Of a DNA stretch of 64,000 nt, positions 8,980 through 19,811 are shown piece by piece. Every line of letters begins with the position of its first letter. Position 1 is the first letter of the stretch. The DNA comes from Bog-473 sp963807775 (lineage in GTDB: Bacteria; Actinomycetota; Acidimicrobiia; Acidimicrobiales; RAAP-2), in contig CAWECY010000010.1 of NCBI GenBank assembly GCA_963807775.1, positions 372,001 through 436,000 on the forward strand, in the 5' to 3' direction. A program made the position numbers and the translations under genes. The notes under the pieces are model-generated. The model ran no database searches. It was given only the letters and a program-made list of their open reading frames with translations, and was not told the origin of the DNA.

Positions 8980-9325
8980 TTCCCACCGTCTGATTCCCGC
9001 CCTCGCTGGGCGTCTTTCGGGGGTTGCAGGCCCCAGCCGTTTCGGGTCCTCGGCTGCCCTTGGCCTGCGAGCCCTGAGCCCTTCTCTGCCGAATGGCGCC
9101 TGGGCGGAGGGTCCAGGCCGCATACAGAGCGCCCCAGGGTTCTGAATTTTTCCGTATATGCACCGCCCCTTGTGGGTGAACGCCCATCGGGGGTCAAATC
9201 CCCCGCGGCCCTCAGGCCCTCAGGGGTCAAATCCCGTTTGGGGCAAGTCGTATACATATCCACCGACCCGCCCAAACGGTCCTTCGTGGTTCGCGGCGCA
9301 CCTGGGTCCGCGTAGGATCGCCAGC
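8980..9325. other. 346-bp intergenic stretch with short repeats
   Basis: No convincing gene. A 12-base unit, cgtctgattccc, occurs twice in tandem across the end of the sigma gene. A 13-base unit, ggggtcaaatccc, occurs twice (9190-9202 and 9223-9235); the first sits in a perfect 5-bp-arm hairpin (9189-9204). It resembles a tRNA T-arm, but no complete tRNA can be folded around it. Confidence 0.5.
9313..9318 (+). promoter_or_regulatory. candidate leaderless -10 (TAGGAT) for the small membrane peptide
   Basis: TAGGAT, then 7 nt, then ATG at 9326, with no ribosome-binding site: the typical leaderless layout in this window. Confidence 0.5.
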
Positions 9326-9400
9326 ATGAAGAAGCTCTTGATCCTGGCCCTGCTCATCGCCCTCGGCGTTATGGCCGCCCGTCGCCTACGCGACGCGTAA
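9326..9400 (+). CDS. 24-residue small membrane peptide (DLW-39-like)
   Basis: Encodes MKKLLILALLIALGVMAARR plus four more residues: a positively charged start, one hydrophobic helix of about 15 residues, and a basic end. Size and pattern resemble the very short DLW-39 family of actinobacterial peptides, whose function is unknown. A well-placed leaderless -10 supports that it is expressed. A hairpin follows 13 bp after its stop. Assignment to DLW-39 is by general resemblance only, and the family's eponymous residues are not present. Confidence 0.55.
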   Translation: MKKLLILALLIALGVMAARRLRDA

Positions 9401-9413
9401 AACCCGCACGCAA

Positions 9414-9433
9414 GGCGCCTGACGTCTGGCGCC
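9414..9433. terminator. hairpin between convergent genes
   Basis: GGCGCC, 8-nt loop, GGCGCC: a perfect 6-bp-arm hairpin lying between the small peptide gene and the convergent HAD gene, so it could serve both. There is no U-tract, as is common for GC-rich actinobacterial terminators. Confidence 0.45.
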
Positions 9434-9468
9434 GTTGAGCCCCAAGCCCTGACGGCGTACCGCGTCGC

Positions 9469-10272
9469 TCAAGCGGCGCGCCGGCCCCCGGAACCGGAGG
9501 CGTTGCGCCCGCGCATCCCGCGCCGCCACAGGATGAGCGCCGCTCCGGCCACGGCCAGGCTGGTCGTCACCACGGGGGTCGTCCGCCCGACGCGGTCGCG
9601 CAGGCGGATCGGCTTCGTGAAGTTGCGCACCTCCCAGCCGCGTTCGCGGGCGACCTTGGCCAGCGCGCGGTCAGGGTTGACCGCCACCGGACGGCCCACC
9701 GCCTCCAGCATGGGCAGGTCGGTGGCGGAGTCGGAGTAGGCGCTGCTGGCGGCCAGGTCGAGCCCGGTGCGCTCGGCCAGCTCGCGCATGGCGCAGGCCT
9801 TGGCGTCGCCGTAGGCGTAGAAGGCCATCCGCCCGGTGTAACGCCCTTGCTCGTCCACCTCGCCGCGCGAGCAGATGGCGCCGTCGACGCCGAGCAGGTC
9901 GGCCAGGGGGAGCACGATCTCCTCGGGCGATGCCGAGACCAGGTACACGCGGTGGCCGGCGGAGCGGTGCAGCTCCATCAGCTCGAGCGCCTCGGCGTAC
10001 ATGATGGGCTCAATCGTCTGCAGCATCGTCTCGCGCACGATCTGGCGCACCTGGGCCCGGTCCCAGCCCTTGGTCACGGCCAGCATGGACTCGCGCACGC
10101 GCACCAGGCGATCCTCGTCGGCACCGAAGTACAGGTAGATCAGTTGGCTCACGGCCGCCCGCGCCACCAGCCGCCGGTTGATCAGGCCGCCCTTGAGGAA
10201 GGGGCGGCCGAAGGCGGCGATGGAGGCGCGGTCGATGACCGTCTTGTCGAGATCGAAGAAGGCCGCCTCCAT
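9469..10272 (-). CDS. HAD-IB family hydrolase (SerB-like phosphatase) with a C-terminal membrane segment
   Basis: A 267-residue haloacid-dehalogenase superfamily protein. Motif I is FFDLDKTVID near the N-terminus (two catalytic aspartates), motif II is SAS in VYLVSASPEE, and motif IV is YSDSATDLPML. This subfamily dephosphorylates small substrates such as phosphoserine or lysophospholipids. Near the C-terminus one hydrophobic segment (TTPVVTTSLAVAGAALILW) followed by Arg-rich residues suggests membrane anchoring. The start at 10272 is preceded by TAGCAT plus 7 nt on the minus strand, the leaderless pattern; the open frame continues upstream but without similarity. Confidence 0.85.
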   Translation of the reverse strand: MEAAFFDLDKTVIDRASIAAFGRPFLKGGLINRRLVARAAVSQLIYLYFGADEDRLVRVRESMLAVTKGWDRAQVRQIVRETMLQTIEPIMYAEALELMELHRSAGHRVYLVSASPEEIVLPLADLLGVDGAICSRGEVDEQGRYTGRMAFYAYGDAKACAMRELAERTGLDLAASSAYSDSATDLPMLEAVGRPVAVNPDRALAKVARERGWEVRNFTKPIRLRDRVGRTTPVVTTSLAVAGAALILWRRGMRGRNASGSGGRRAA

Positions 10273-10279
10273 ACCTTTA

Positions 10280-10285
10280 ATGCTA
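10280..10285 (-). promoter_or_regulatory. candidate leaderless -10 (TAGCAT, minus strand) for the HAD gene
   Basis: Read on the minus strand, TAGCAT is followed by TAAAGGT and then the ATG at 10272-10270. Confidence 0.45.
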
Positions 10286-10373
10286 CGGGCGGTCGGCCCC
10301 GCGCCTTGAGCAACTGTGACAATTAGAGGACGAGTTCGCGAACTTCCGGTGGCCCTGAGCTGGGCCGTCGCGT

Positions 10374-11045
10374 TCAGGCGTCCTGGGAGCTGATGAAGAG
10401 TGCGTGTACAGCGTCCTCGGCCTCGGCGGTCACCAGGACGAGGACCTCGTCGCCTTCCTGCAGGGTGGTGTCGCCCCGGGGCACGATGAGCCGGTTGGCC
10501 CGCACCACGGCCACCACGACGGCGTCGCGGGGGAAGGCCAGGTCGGCAATGGCGGTGTCGTTGGCCGGCGAGTCGTCGGCCAGGGTGATCTCGACCAGGT
10601 GGGCCGCCCCGCCCTGGAACTGCAACAGGCGCACCAGCGACCCGACCGACACCGCCTCTTCGACCAGCGCGGTCAGCAGCTGCGGCGTCGACACCGAGAC
10701 GTCCACGCCCCAACTCTCGTTGAAGAGCCACTGGTTCTTCGGGTGGTTGACCCGGGCCACCACGCGCGGCACGGCGAACTCCTGCTTGGCCAGCAGCGAG
10801 ATCACGAGGTTGTCCTCGTCGTCGCCGGTGGCGGCCACCACGACGTCCACCGTGGCCAGGCCGGCCGCATCGAGCGAGGACACTTCGCAGGCGTCGGCCG
10901 CCACCCAGGTGATGTCGAGCGTCGGCCGCAGGCGCTCCACGAGGTCCGGATCCTGCTCGAGCACGAGCACCTCGTGGCCGTTGGCGTGCAGGTCCGCGGC
11001 GATGGCGGTGCCGACGCTGCCCGCGCCGGCGATGGCGACCTTCAT
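10374..11045 (-). CDS. TrkA family potassium-uptake regulatory protein (second copy)
   Basis: A 223-residue protein with an RCK_N Rossmann domain (about 1-120; dinucleotide motif VAIAGAGSVGTAIA, then VLEQDP) and an RCK_C domain (about 140-215; FPRDAVVVAVVRANRLIVPRGDT, LQEGDEVLVLV). TrkA proteins bind NAD(H) or nucleotides and gate K+ or cation transporters at the membrane. The start overlaps the stop of the first trkA by ATGA, so translation is coupled. In actinobacteria such pairs (CeoB/CeoC) sit beside an APC permease, as here. Confidence 0.9.
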   Translation of the reverse strand: MKVAIAGAGSVGTAIAADLHANGHEVLVLEQDPDLVERLRPTLDITWVAADACEVSSLDAAGLATVDVVVAATGDDEDNLVISLLAKQEFAVPRVVARVNHPKNQWLFNESWGVDVSVSTPQLLTALVEEAVSVGSLVRLLQFQGGAAHLVEITLADDSPANDTAIADLAFPRDAVVVAVVRANRLIVPRGDTTLQEGDEVLVLVTAEAEDAVHALFISSQDA

Positions 11046-11704
11046 GGCTTGGTCGCCCGGCTGCGCTCGAGCATGTCGTCGAACTCGCGGAGCGCGTCGT
11101 CGAGCACGGCCAGGTGGAGCACGTCGCCCTCTTGGCCGACCAGGTCGTGCGCGTCAAGGCGGGGTACGCCGCCACGGGTGACGGCGATCACGGTGAGCTT
11201 GCCCGGCTGCTCCAGTTCGCCCAGGTGCTGGCCGGCCCAGCCGTCGGGCAGCGAGCGGTCGATCAGGGTGAGGCGGCCCGACGCGTCGGACCAGTCGGTC
11301 ACGTCCTGGTCGGGCAGCAGGCGACGGCGCACCTGGTCGATCGTCCACGTCACCGTGGCCACGGTGGGGATGCCGAGGCGTTGATAGATCTCGGCCCGGC
11401 GCGGGTCATAGATGCGCGCCACCACGTTGGGGATCTTGTAGGTCTCGCGGGCGATGCGAACCGTGAGGATGTTGGTGTTGTCGCCGCTCGTCACCGCTGC
11501 CAGCGCGTCGGCCTCCAGCGCGCCCGCCTTCTCGAGGTCGTCCCGGTCGAAGCCCGAGCCCACGATGCACGGCCCGTCCCACTCCTTGAGGCGGCGGAAG
11601 GCGCGCGGCGCCTTGTCGAGGACGGCCACCGAGTGGCCTTCGGCGCTGAGGGAGAGGGCGAGGCCGGAGCCGACCCGGCCGCACCCCACGACGATCACAT
11701 GCAC
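11042..11704 (-). CDS. TrkA family potassium-uptake regulatory protein (first copy)
   Basis: A 220-residue RCK protein with the dinucleotide-binding motif VVGCGRVGSGLALSL, the acidic end of the second strand (AVLDKAP) and the RCK_C segment DRSLPDGWAGQHLGEL. The start at 11704 is a GTG directly before the Rossmann strand; the open frame runs further upstream but is basic and unlike the family. It is divergent from the APC permease gene with 78 bp between starts, so the three genes probably form a regulatory unit for transport. Confidence 0.88.
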   Translation of the reverse strand: MHVIVVGCGRVGSGLALSLSAEGHSVAVLDKAPRAFRRLKEWDGPCIVGSGFDRDDLEKAGALEADALAAVTSGDNTNILTVRIARETYKIPNVVARIYDPRRAEIYQRLGIPTVATVTWTIDQVRRRLLPDQDVTDWSDASGRLTLIDRSLPDGWAGQHLGELEQPGKLTVIAVTRGGVPRLDAHDLVGQEGDVLHLAVLDDALREFDDMLERSRATKP

Positions 11705-11770
11705 GCCACAGTGCAACACGCCCGCACGGGTCGTGCAAAAGGCGTCCGGGGTCGGGTACACGATTGCTTC

Positions 11771-11776
11771 TACTGT
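11771..11776 (+). promoter_or_regulatory. candidate leaderless -10 (TACTGT) for the APC permease gene
   Basis: TACTGT, then 6 nt, then GTG at 11783. This helped choose the start of the permease gene. Confidence 0.45.
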
Positions 11777-11782
11777 GTGGCC

Positions 11783-14293
11783 GTGGCCACCCACACCCCC
11801 GCGGCGTCGACCCCGCCGGCCGACCCCCCGGCCGAATCGTCGCACGGTGGCCCTGCGGTCGCCCGCCCGACCGTGCCCCTGCCGGGACCGGCGGCCGCCG
11901 AGATCCCCGAGTCTCGCCGTTACCGGTTGAAGAACGTGCTGCTCGGGCCGCCGCTCGTCACCGAACAGCTGGCCTCGGAGCGCCTGCGCAACACGATCGC
12001 ACTGGGCGTGCTGGCGCCCGACTGCATCTCGTCGTCGGCGTACGGCACCGAGGAGATGCTGACCCAGCTGGTGCCCTACGTCGGGCTGGCCGCCTTTGCG
12101 CTCGTCGTTCCCATCACGCTCGCCATCTTGGGCGTGCTCTTCTTCGTCACCCTCTCCTACCTCGAGGTGATCCAGCTCTACACCAAGGCCGGCGGCTCCT
12201 ACGTCGTGGCGCGCGACAACTTCGGCATGCGTATCGCCCAGATCGCCGCCGTGGCGTTGCTCATCGACTACACGGTCACGGTGGCCGTGCAGACCTCGGC
12301 CGGCACCGCCGCACTGACCAGCGCCGTGCCCAGCCTGGCCAACCCGTTCGACACGGTGGCCATCACGGTCGGCGTCGTCCTCGTCCTCCTGTACGGCAAC
12401 CTGCGCGGCATCCGCGAGGCGGGCAGCTACTTCGCCATCCCGACGTACTTCTTCATCCTTTCGCTGGCCTCGGTCATCATCGTCGGCTTCGTCAAGGAGG
12501 CGCTGGGGCTACTGCACCAGATCCCGCTGCCGCCGGCCAACGAGGTCTACGGCGGGCACATCGGCACCCCGGGCAGCGGCTGGCTGATGGGGCTGGCCTT
12601 CATCTCGCTGCTGCGCTCCTTCGCCAACGGCGGGTCGTCGCTCACCGGGCTCGAGGCCATCTCCAACGGGGTGAGCAGCTTCCGCAAGCCCGAGGCCCGC
12701 AACGCCCGCCACACGCTGGTGGCCATGAGCACCACCTTGGGCTTCCTGGTGCTCGGCGTGACCCTGCTGGCCCGCTGGACCCACGCCATCCCCTACGCCA
12801 ACGGCACGCCCACCGTGGTGTCCCAGGAGGTGAAGGCCGTCTTCGGCACCACGCCGATCGGGCACTTCGGCTTCTACATGGTGCAGCTGGCCACCATGCT
12901 CATCCTCTACACCGGCGGCAACACCAGCTTCAACGGCTTCCCCTACTTGGCCAGCTTCGTGGCCGGCGACGCCTTCCTGCCCCGGCAGCTGACCCGGCGT
13001 GGCCACCGGCTGGCCTTCTCCAACGGCATCCTGGTCCTGACCGCGGTGGCGCTGGCGCTGATCCTGGCCTACCGGGCCCAGGTCAACGGGCTGGTGGCGC
13101 TCTACGCCATCGGCGTGTTCACCGGCTTCACCATGGCCGGCGCCGGCATGGTCAAACACCACCTGGTGGCGCGCACCGGGCACTGGCGGCGCAGCGTGAT
13201 GGTCAACGGCTTCTCGGCCTTCCTGTCCTTCACCGTCGTCCTCATCTTCGTCGTGGCCAAGTTCAAGGAAGGCGCGTGGCTCATCTGCGTCGTGGGCCCA
13301 CTGCTCTACATCGGGCTTATCCGGTTGCACCACCAGTACGAGCGCGAGTCCGACATGCTCGAGACCGGCGTGGTCGAGGTGTCCGAGGCGCCCATCCTGC
13401 GGCGCCACGTGGTCGTGGTGCTGGTGGACCGGCTCGATGCGGCCACCGCGCGCGCCCTGCAGTACGCCCGCACCCTGGCGCCCGACGACCTGCGGGCGGT
13501 GCACTTCGACATCGACACCAAGGCGGCGCGCGAGCTCGAGGCGGAATGGGGCCGACTCGGCCTGTCCCGCCTGCCCCTCGACATCATCGAGTGCCCGGAC
13601 CGCCGGCTGGGCCGGGCCGCCGTGGAGTTGGTGGCCGACGCCACCCTCGACGGCGACACCGAGTGCACGGTGCTCCTGCCCCGGCGCGCCTTCGCCCGCG
13701 GGTGGCAGCGCTTCCTGCACGACCGCACGGCCGACAAGATCGCCGCCGTCCTCGGCCAGGTGCCCCACGTCAGCGCCACCATCGTGCCCTTCAACGTCGG
13801 GGGTCGCTACGGCGAGCAGGTGCGCCGCTACGGCCGCTCGGTGCAGGAGCGGGCGCGCCGCCGCGGCGCCGCCAGCGACGACGGGCCGCCCGTCGACCCC
13901 GAGGGGCGCAGCGGGCTCGACCGCATCGGACGCCGCGACGGCCCGAAGCGACCCGGAGCAGCGCTGGCGGTCGACCAGACGCTGGCTCAACGGGCCGGTG
14001 CGACGACGCCCATCGCCTCGGTCGTGCCTCGCCAGCGCGTGCGGGTGGCGGGCCGGGTCAAGTCGGTGCGGGTGCAGCCCCGCGCCGGCACCTCGAACCT
14101 CGAGTGTGTGCTGAGCGACGGCACCGGCGGGCTGCTCCTGGTCTTCCAGGGCCGGCCCAAGATCGCCGGCATCGAGCCGGGGGCCCGCCTGGTGGCCGAG
14201 GGCATGGTGGGCACGTGGGGCCGGCGGCCGGCCCTGCTCAACCCGTCCTTCGAGCTGGTCCAGGGCGCCACCACCGATCCGACCGAGACCTGA
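11783..14293 (+). CDS. APC-family permease with cytosolic domain and a fused C-terminal OB-fold
   Basis: An 836-residue product. Residues about 60-520 are an amino acid/polyamine/cation permease with some 12 hydrophobic helices; ISSSAYGTEEML and YTKAGGSYVVARDNFG match the family's substrate-binding region. Residues about 530-690 form a soluble domain (VVVVLVDRLDAATARAL, AVHFDIDT) like the USP-type tail of KUP/APC potassium transporters. Residues about 735-830 resemble a small OB-fold nucleic-acid-binding protein (RVRVAGRVKSVRVQP, CVLSDGTGGLLLVFQGR, GARLVAEGMVGTWGRRPAL). In many actinobacteria that OB-fold protein is a separate neighbour of the trkA-trkA-permease cluster, so this appears to be a gene fusion. 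The transported substrate is unknown; K+ is suggested by the TrkA pair. Confidence 0.82.
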   Translation: MATHTPAASTPPADPPAESSHGGPAVARPTVPLPGPAAAEIPESRRYRLKNVLLGPPLVTEQLASERLRNTIALGVLAPDCISSSAYGTEEMLTQLVPYVGLAAFALVVPITLAILGVLFFVTLSYLEVIQLYTKAGGSYVVARDNFGMRIAQIAAVALLIDYTVTVAVQTSAGTAALTSAVPSLANPFDTVAITVGVVLVLLYGNLRGIREAGSYFAIPTYFFILSLASVIIVGFVKEALGLLHQIPLPPANEVYGGHIGTPGSGWLMGLAFISLLRSFANGGSSLTGLEAISNGVSSFRKPEARNARHTLVAMSTTLGFLVLGVTLLARWTHAIPYANGTPTVVSQEVKAVFGTTPIGHFGFYMVQLATMLILYTGGNTSFNGFPYLASFVAGDAFLPRQLTRRGHRLAFSNGILVLTAVALALILAYRAQVNGLVALYAIGVFTGFTMAGAGMVKHHLVARTGHWRRSVMVNGFSAFLSFTVVLIFVVAKFKEGAWLICVVGPLLYIGLIRLHHQYERESDMLETGVVEVSEAPILRRHVVVVLVDRLDAATARALQYARTLAPDDLRAVHFDIDTKAARELEAEWGRLGLSRLPLDIIECPDRRLGRAAVELVADATLDGDTECTVLLPRRAFARGWQRFLHDRTADKIAAVLGQVPHVSATIVPFNVGGRYGEQVRRYGRSVQERARRRGAASDDGPPVDPEGRSGLDRIGRRDGPKRPGAALAVDQTLAQRAGATTPIASVVPRQRVRVAGRVKSVRVQPRAGTSNLECVLSDGTGGLLLVFQGRPKIAGIEPGARLVAEGMVGTWGRRPALLNPSFELVQGATTDPTET

Positions 14294-14407
14294 CGACCAC
14301 CTGGGGGGTGGCCCGCCTCGCGGTGGGTGCCGGGACCTTCCCCGAGGGACACGTGTCAAATTGCCCACCAGGGCGCCCTTCGCTAACGTGCCCGGCGGCC
14401 CGGCGAC

Positions 14408-14431
14408 GGGCGCGCCTTTCGCGGCGCGCCC
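14408..14431. terminator. perfect inverted repeat, probable terminator after the permease gene
   Basis: GGGCGCGCC, 6-nt loop, GGCGCGCCC: 9-bp perfect arms in the 255-bp gap between the permease and hppA. It lacks a U-tract, so it may instead be an operator. Confidence 0.45.
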
Positions 14432-14548
14432 TTGGCCCGGGAATATGACGTCGACCGCCATGGTGCTGGGCGCCGCTGCACCGGAGGGAGAAGGGCGGAC
14501 CCGCCTTCTCCGCGCAGGACCCATGGGAACAGAAAGGGCACAGCCGGA

Positions 14549-16876
<2,328 letters not shown>

Positions 16877-16932
16877 CCTGGTCAGGCGCACCGGAGACGG
16901 TTCACCCGGGGCCCCACTCCCGCCCGCTGCTC

Positions 16933-16961
16933 TTGACAGGCGGGTGGCGGACCCTCACTCT
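16933..16961 (+). promoter_or_regulatory. candidate sigma-70 promoter for topA
   Basis: TTGACA (16933-16938), 17-bp spacer, CACTCT (16956-16961), in the 141-bp gap upstream of topA. The -10 is weak; the -35 is perfect. Confidence 0.4.
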
Positions 16962-17017
16962 GTGCCTCACCGTGACCACTGAATTTCACCTCCTGACGGC
17001 GCCCCGCGGGGTGAGCC

Positions 17018-19810
17018 ATGGGTAAGGCGCTCGTCATCGTCGAGTCGCCGGCCAAGGCGCGCACCATCGGCGGCATGCTCGGACCCGACTTCATCGTCGA
17101 GTCGTCCGTCGGGCACATCCGCGACCTGCCGCGCGGCGCCGACGAGGTGCCGGCGGCCTACAAGGGCGAATCATGGGCCCGGCTGGGCGTCGACGTGGAC
17201 AACGGGTTCAAGCCGCTCTACGTCATCGCCACCCCGAAGAGGTCGGTGGTGGCCAACCTCAAGAAGCTCTTGAAGGGCGCGGACGAGCTCTACCTCGCCA
17301 CCGACGAGGACCGCGAGGGAGAGTCCATCGCGTGGCACCTCTCCGAGGTGCTGGCGCCGACCGTCCCGGTCAAGCGCATGGTGTTCCACGAGATCACGCC
17401 GGCGGCCATCGCTCGCGCCGTCGACGAGTGGCGCGACCTCGACCGGCGCCTGGTCGACGCCCAGGAGGCGCGCCGCATCCTCGACCGCCTCTACGGCTAC
17501 GAGGTCTCGCCCGTGCTCTGGCGCAAGGTCATGCCGCGCCTGTCGGCCGGCCGCGTGCAGAGCGTGGCCACGCGGATGGTGGTCGAGCGCGAGCGCGCCC
17601 GCATGCGGTTCCGCTCCGCGACCTGGTGGGGCATCGACGGCACGTTCGCCAACGCCGCCGCCCCGAGCGGCTTCGGCGCCGCACTGGTGGCGCTGGGCGG
17701 CTCCGCCGTGGCCACCGGCAAGGACTTCGACGAGCATGGCGAACAAACGGGGAAGAGCGCGGTGCGGGTCCTGGGCGAGGACGAGGCCACGTCGGCGGCG
17801 ACCGCCCTGGCCGGGCAGACCTTCACCGTGAGCTCGGTCACCGAGCGCCCGTTCCGGCGCTCACCGGCCGCTCCGTTCATGACGTCCACGCTCCAGCAGG
17901 AGGCCGGGCGCAAGCTGCGCTTCAGCGCCCAGCGGGCCATGCAGGTCGCCCAGCGCCTCTACGAGCAGGGCTACATCACCTACATGCGAACGGACTCGAC
18001 CACGTTGTCCGAAGAGGCGCTCACGGCGGCGCGCAGCCAGGCCCGGCAGATGTTCGGCAACGAGTACGTGCCCGACGCCCCTCGCCGTTACGAGCGCAAG
18101 GTGAAGAACGCCCAGGAGGCGCACGAGGCCATCCGCCCCGCCGGCGAGACGTTCCGCACGCCCGCTCAGGTCGGACGCCAGCTGTCGGGGGACGAGCTCC
18201 GCCTGTACGAGCTGATCTGGATGCGCACGGTGGCCTCCCAGATGAACGACGCCGCGGGGACGAGCGCGCAGCTCCGGCTGGTGGCCCCGGTGCCGAGCGG
18301 GCTGGCGGCCGGGCAGGAGGCCGAGTTCTCGGCCAGCGGCCGGGTCATCACGTTCGCCGGTTTCCTCCGCGCCTACCAGGAGGGCCGCGACGAGGACGAC
18401 CCCGAGACCGAGAGCGCGGAGGAGATGGTGCTGCCGGCGCTGGCCGAGGGTGACCAGGTGGAGGGCACGGCGTTCATCCCGGGCTCGCACACCACCCAAC
18501 CGCCGGCGCGCTACACCGAGGCGTCGCTGGTCAAGGCCATGGAGGAGCTCGGCGTCGGGCGGCCGTCCACCTACGCCAGCGTCATCGCCACCATCCTCGA
18601 CCGCGGCTACGTGTGGAAGAAGGGGACGGCGCTCGTGCCGAGCTTCACCGCCTTCGCCGTGGTGGGCCTGCTCGAGCGCTACTTCGGCAACCTGGTCGAC
18701 TACGGCTTCACGGCGTCCATGGAGGACGACCTCGACGAGATCGCGTCGGGAACGGAGGAGGCGCTGCCCTGGCTGACGCGCTTCTACTTCGGTAGCGGCG
18801 CGCCGGGCGCGATGGAGAGCGACGGCACGGAGGTGGACACGCTCGGGCTGAAGGCGACGGTGTCGGCGCACCTGTCCGAGATCGACGCCCGCGAGGTCAA
18901 CTCCATCCCGCTCGGCATCGGGACCGACGGCGAGCCCATCGTGGCCCGGGTGGGTCGCTACGGGCCCTACCTCCAGCGCGGTGAGGACCGGGCGTCCATC
19001 CCCGACGACCTGGCGCCCGACGAGCTCACCATCGCCCGGGCCGAGGAGATCCTCGCCGCGCCCTCCAACGACCGCGTGCTCGGCGTCCATCCCGAAAGCG
19101 GGCTCGACGTCCAGGTCAAGGCCGGGCGCTTCGGTCCCTACGTCCAGGTGGGTGAGGTGACCGGGGGGGGCGACAAGCCGCGCACGGCCTCGCTCTTCGC
19201 CTCCATGGAGCCGACCACGCTGACCCTCGAACAGGCGCTGGAGTTGCTGCGAATCCCTCGGGTGGTCGGGACCGATCCCGAGACGGACGAGGACGTGGTG
19301 GCGCACAACGGGCGCTTCGGTCCGTATCTCAAGCGCGGTGCCGACACGCGCAGCCTGACCAGCGAGGACCAGCTGCTGACGGTGACGCTGGAGGAGGCCC
19401 GGGCGCTGTTCGCCCAGCCCAAGCAACGGCGGGGCCGGACGGCGGCGGCGCCGCTCCGCGAGCTCGGCGCCGACCCGACGACCAATCTGCCCGTGGTGGT
19501 CAAGGAGGGGCGCTTCGGACCCTACGTGACCGACGGCACGACCAACGCCAGCCTGCGCAAGGGTGACGTTGTCGAGTCGATCGACATGGATCGAGCCTCC
19601 GAGCTGTTGGCCGAGCGCCGCGCCGCCGGCCCGTCGAAGAAGCGCAAGGCGGCCAAGAAGGCGGCCCCGGCCAAGAAGAAGGCCACGGCGGGCAAGAAGA
19701 CGGCTGGGACAAAGAAGGTCGCCGGCGCCAAGAAGGCGGCCGGGACCAAGAGGGCCGCGGCGCAGGCCGAGCCGGCGGCCATGAAGGCCGCACCGACCGA
19801 ACCGTTCTGA
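17018..19810 (+). CDS. topA: DNA topoisomerase I (type IA)
   Basis: Relaxes negative supercoils by a transient 5'-phosphotyrosine break. The 930-residue product has the Toprim domain (ALVIVESPAKARTI, LATDEDREGESIAWHL), the active-site tyrosine in YITYMRTDSTTLS (about 320), and HEAIRP. The C-terminal half has repeated actinobacterial-type domains (RFGPY recurs four times: ...GRYGPYL, GRFGPYV, GRFGPYL, GRFGPYV), replacing zinc fingers. The last 70 residues are a Lys/Ala-rich tail (AKKAAPAKKKATAGKKTAG), typical of actinobacterial TopA and likely to bind DNA. It is followed after 1 bp by tmk. Confidence 0.96.
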   Translation: MGKALVIVESPAKARTIGGMLGPDFIVESSVGHIRDLPRGADEVPAAYKGESWARLGVDVDNGFKPLYVIATPKRSVVANLKKLLKGADELYLATDEDREGESIAWHLSEVLAPTVPVKRMVFHEITPAAIARAVDEWRDLDRRLVDAQEARRILDRLYGYEVSPVLWRKVMPRLSAGRVQSVATRMVVERERARMRFRSATWWGIDGTFANAAAPSGFGAALVALGGSAVATGKDFDEHGEQTGKSAVRVLGEDEATSAATALAGQTFTVSSVTERPFRRSPAAPFMTSTLQQEAGRKLRFSAQRAMQVAQRLYEQGYITYMRTDSTTLSEEALTAARSQARQMFGNEYVPDAPRRYERKVKNAQEAHEAIRPAGETFRTPAQVGRQLSGDELRLYELIWMRTVASQMNDAAGTSAQLRLVAPVPSGLAAGQEAEFSASGRVITFAGFLRAYQEGRDEDDPETESAEEMVLPALAEGDQVEGTAFIPGSHTTQPPARYTEASLVKAMEELGVGRPSTYASVIATILDRGYVWKKGTALVPSFTAFAVVGLLERYFGNLVDYGFTASMEDDLDEIASGTEEALPWLTRFYFGSGAPGAMESDGTEVDTLGLKATVSAHLSEIDAREVNSIPLGIGTDGEPIVARVGRYGPYLQRGEDRASIPDDLAPDELTIARAEEILAAPSNDRVLGVHPESGLDVQVKAGRFGPYVQVGEVTGGGDKPRTASLFASMEPTTLTLEQALELLRIPRVVGTDPETDEDVVAHNGRFGPYLKRGADTRSLTSEDQLLTVTLEEARALFAQPKQRRGRTAAAPLRELGADPTTNLPVVVKEGRFGPYVTDGTTNASLRKGDVVESIDMDRASELLAERRAAGPSKKRKAAKKAAPAKKKATAGKKTAGTKKVAGAKKAAGTKRAAAQAEPAAMKAAPTEPF

Positions 19811-19811
19811 G

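Noticed and set aside
9189..9235. Two T-arm-like ggggtcaaatccc units considered as tRNA fragments or attachment sites
   Set aside because: No acceptor or anticodon arm can be folded around them and no full tRNA with this T-arm lies in the window.
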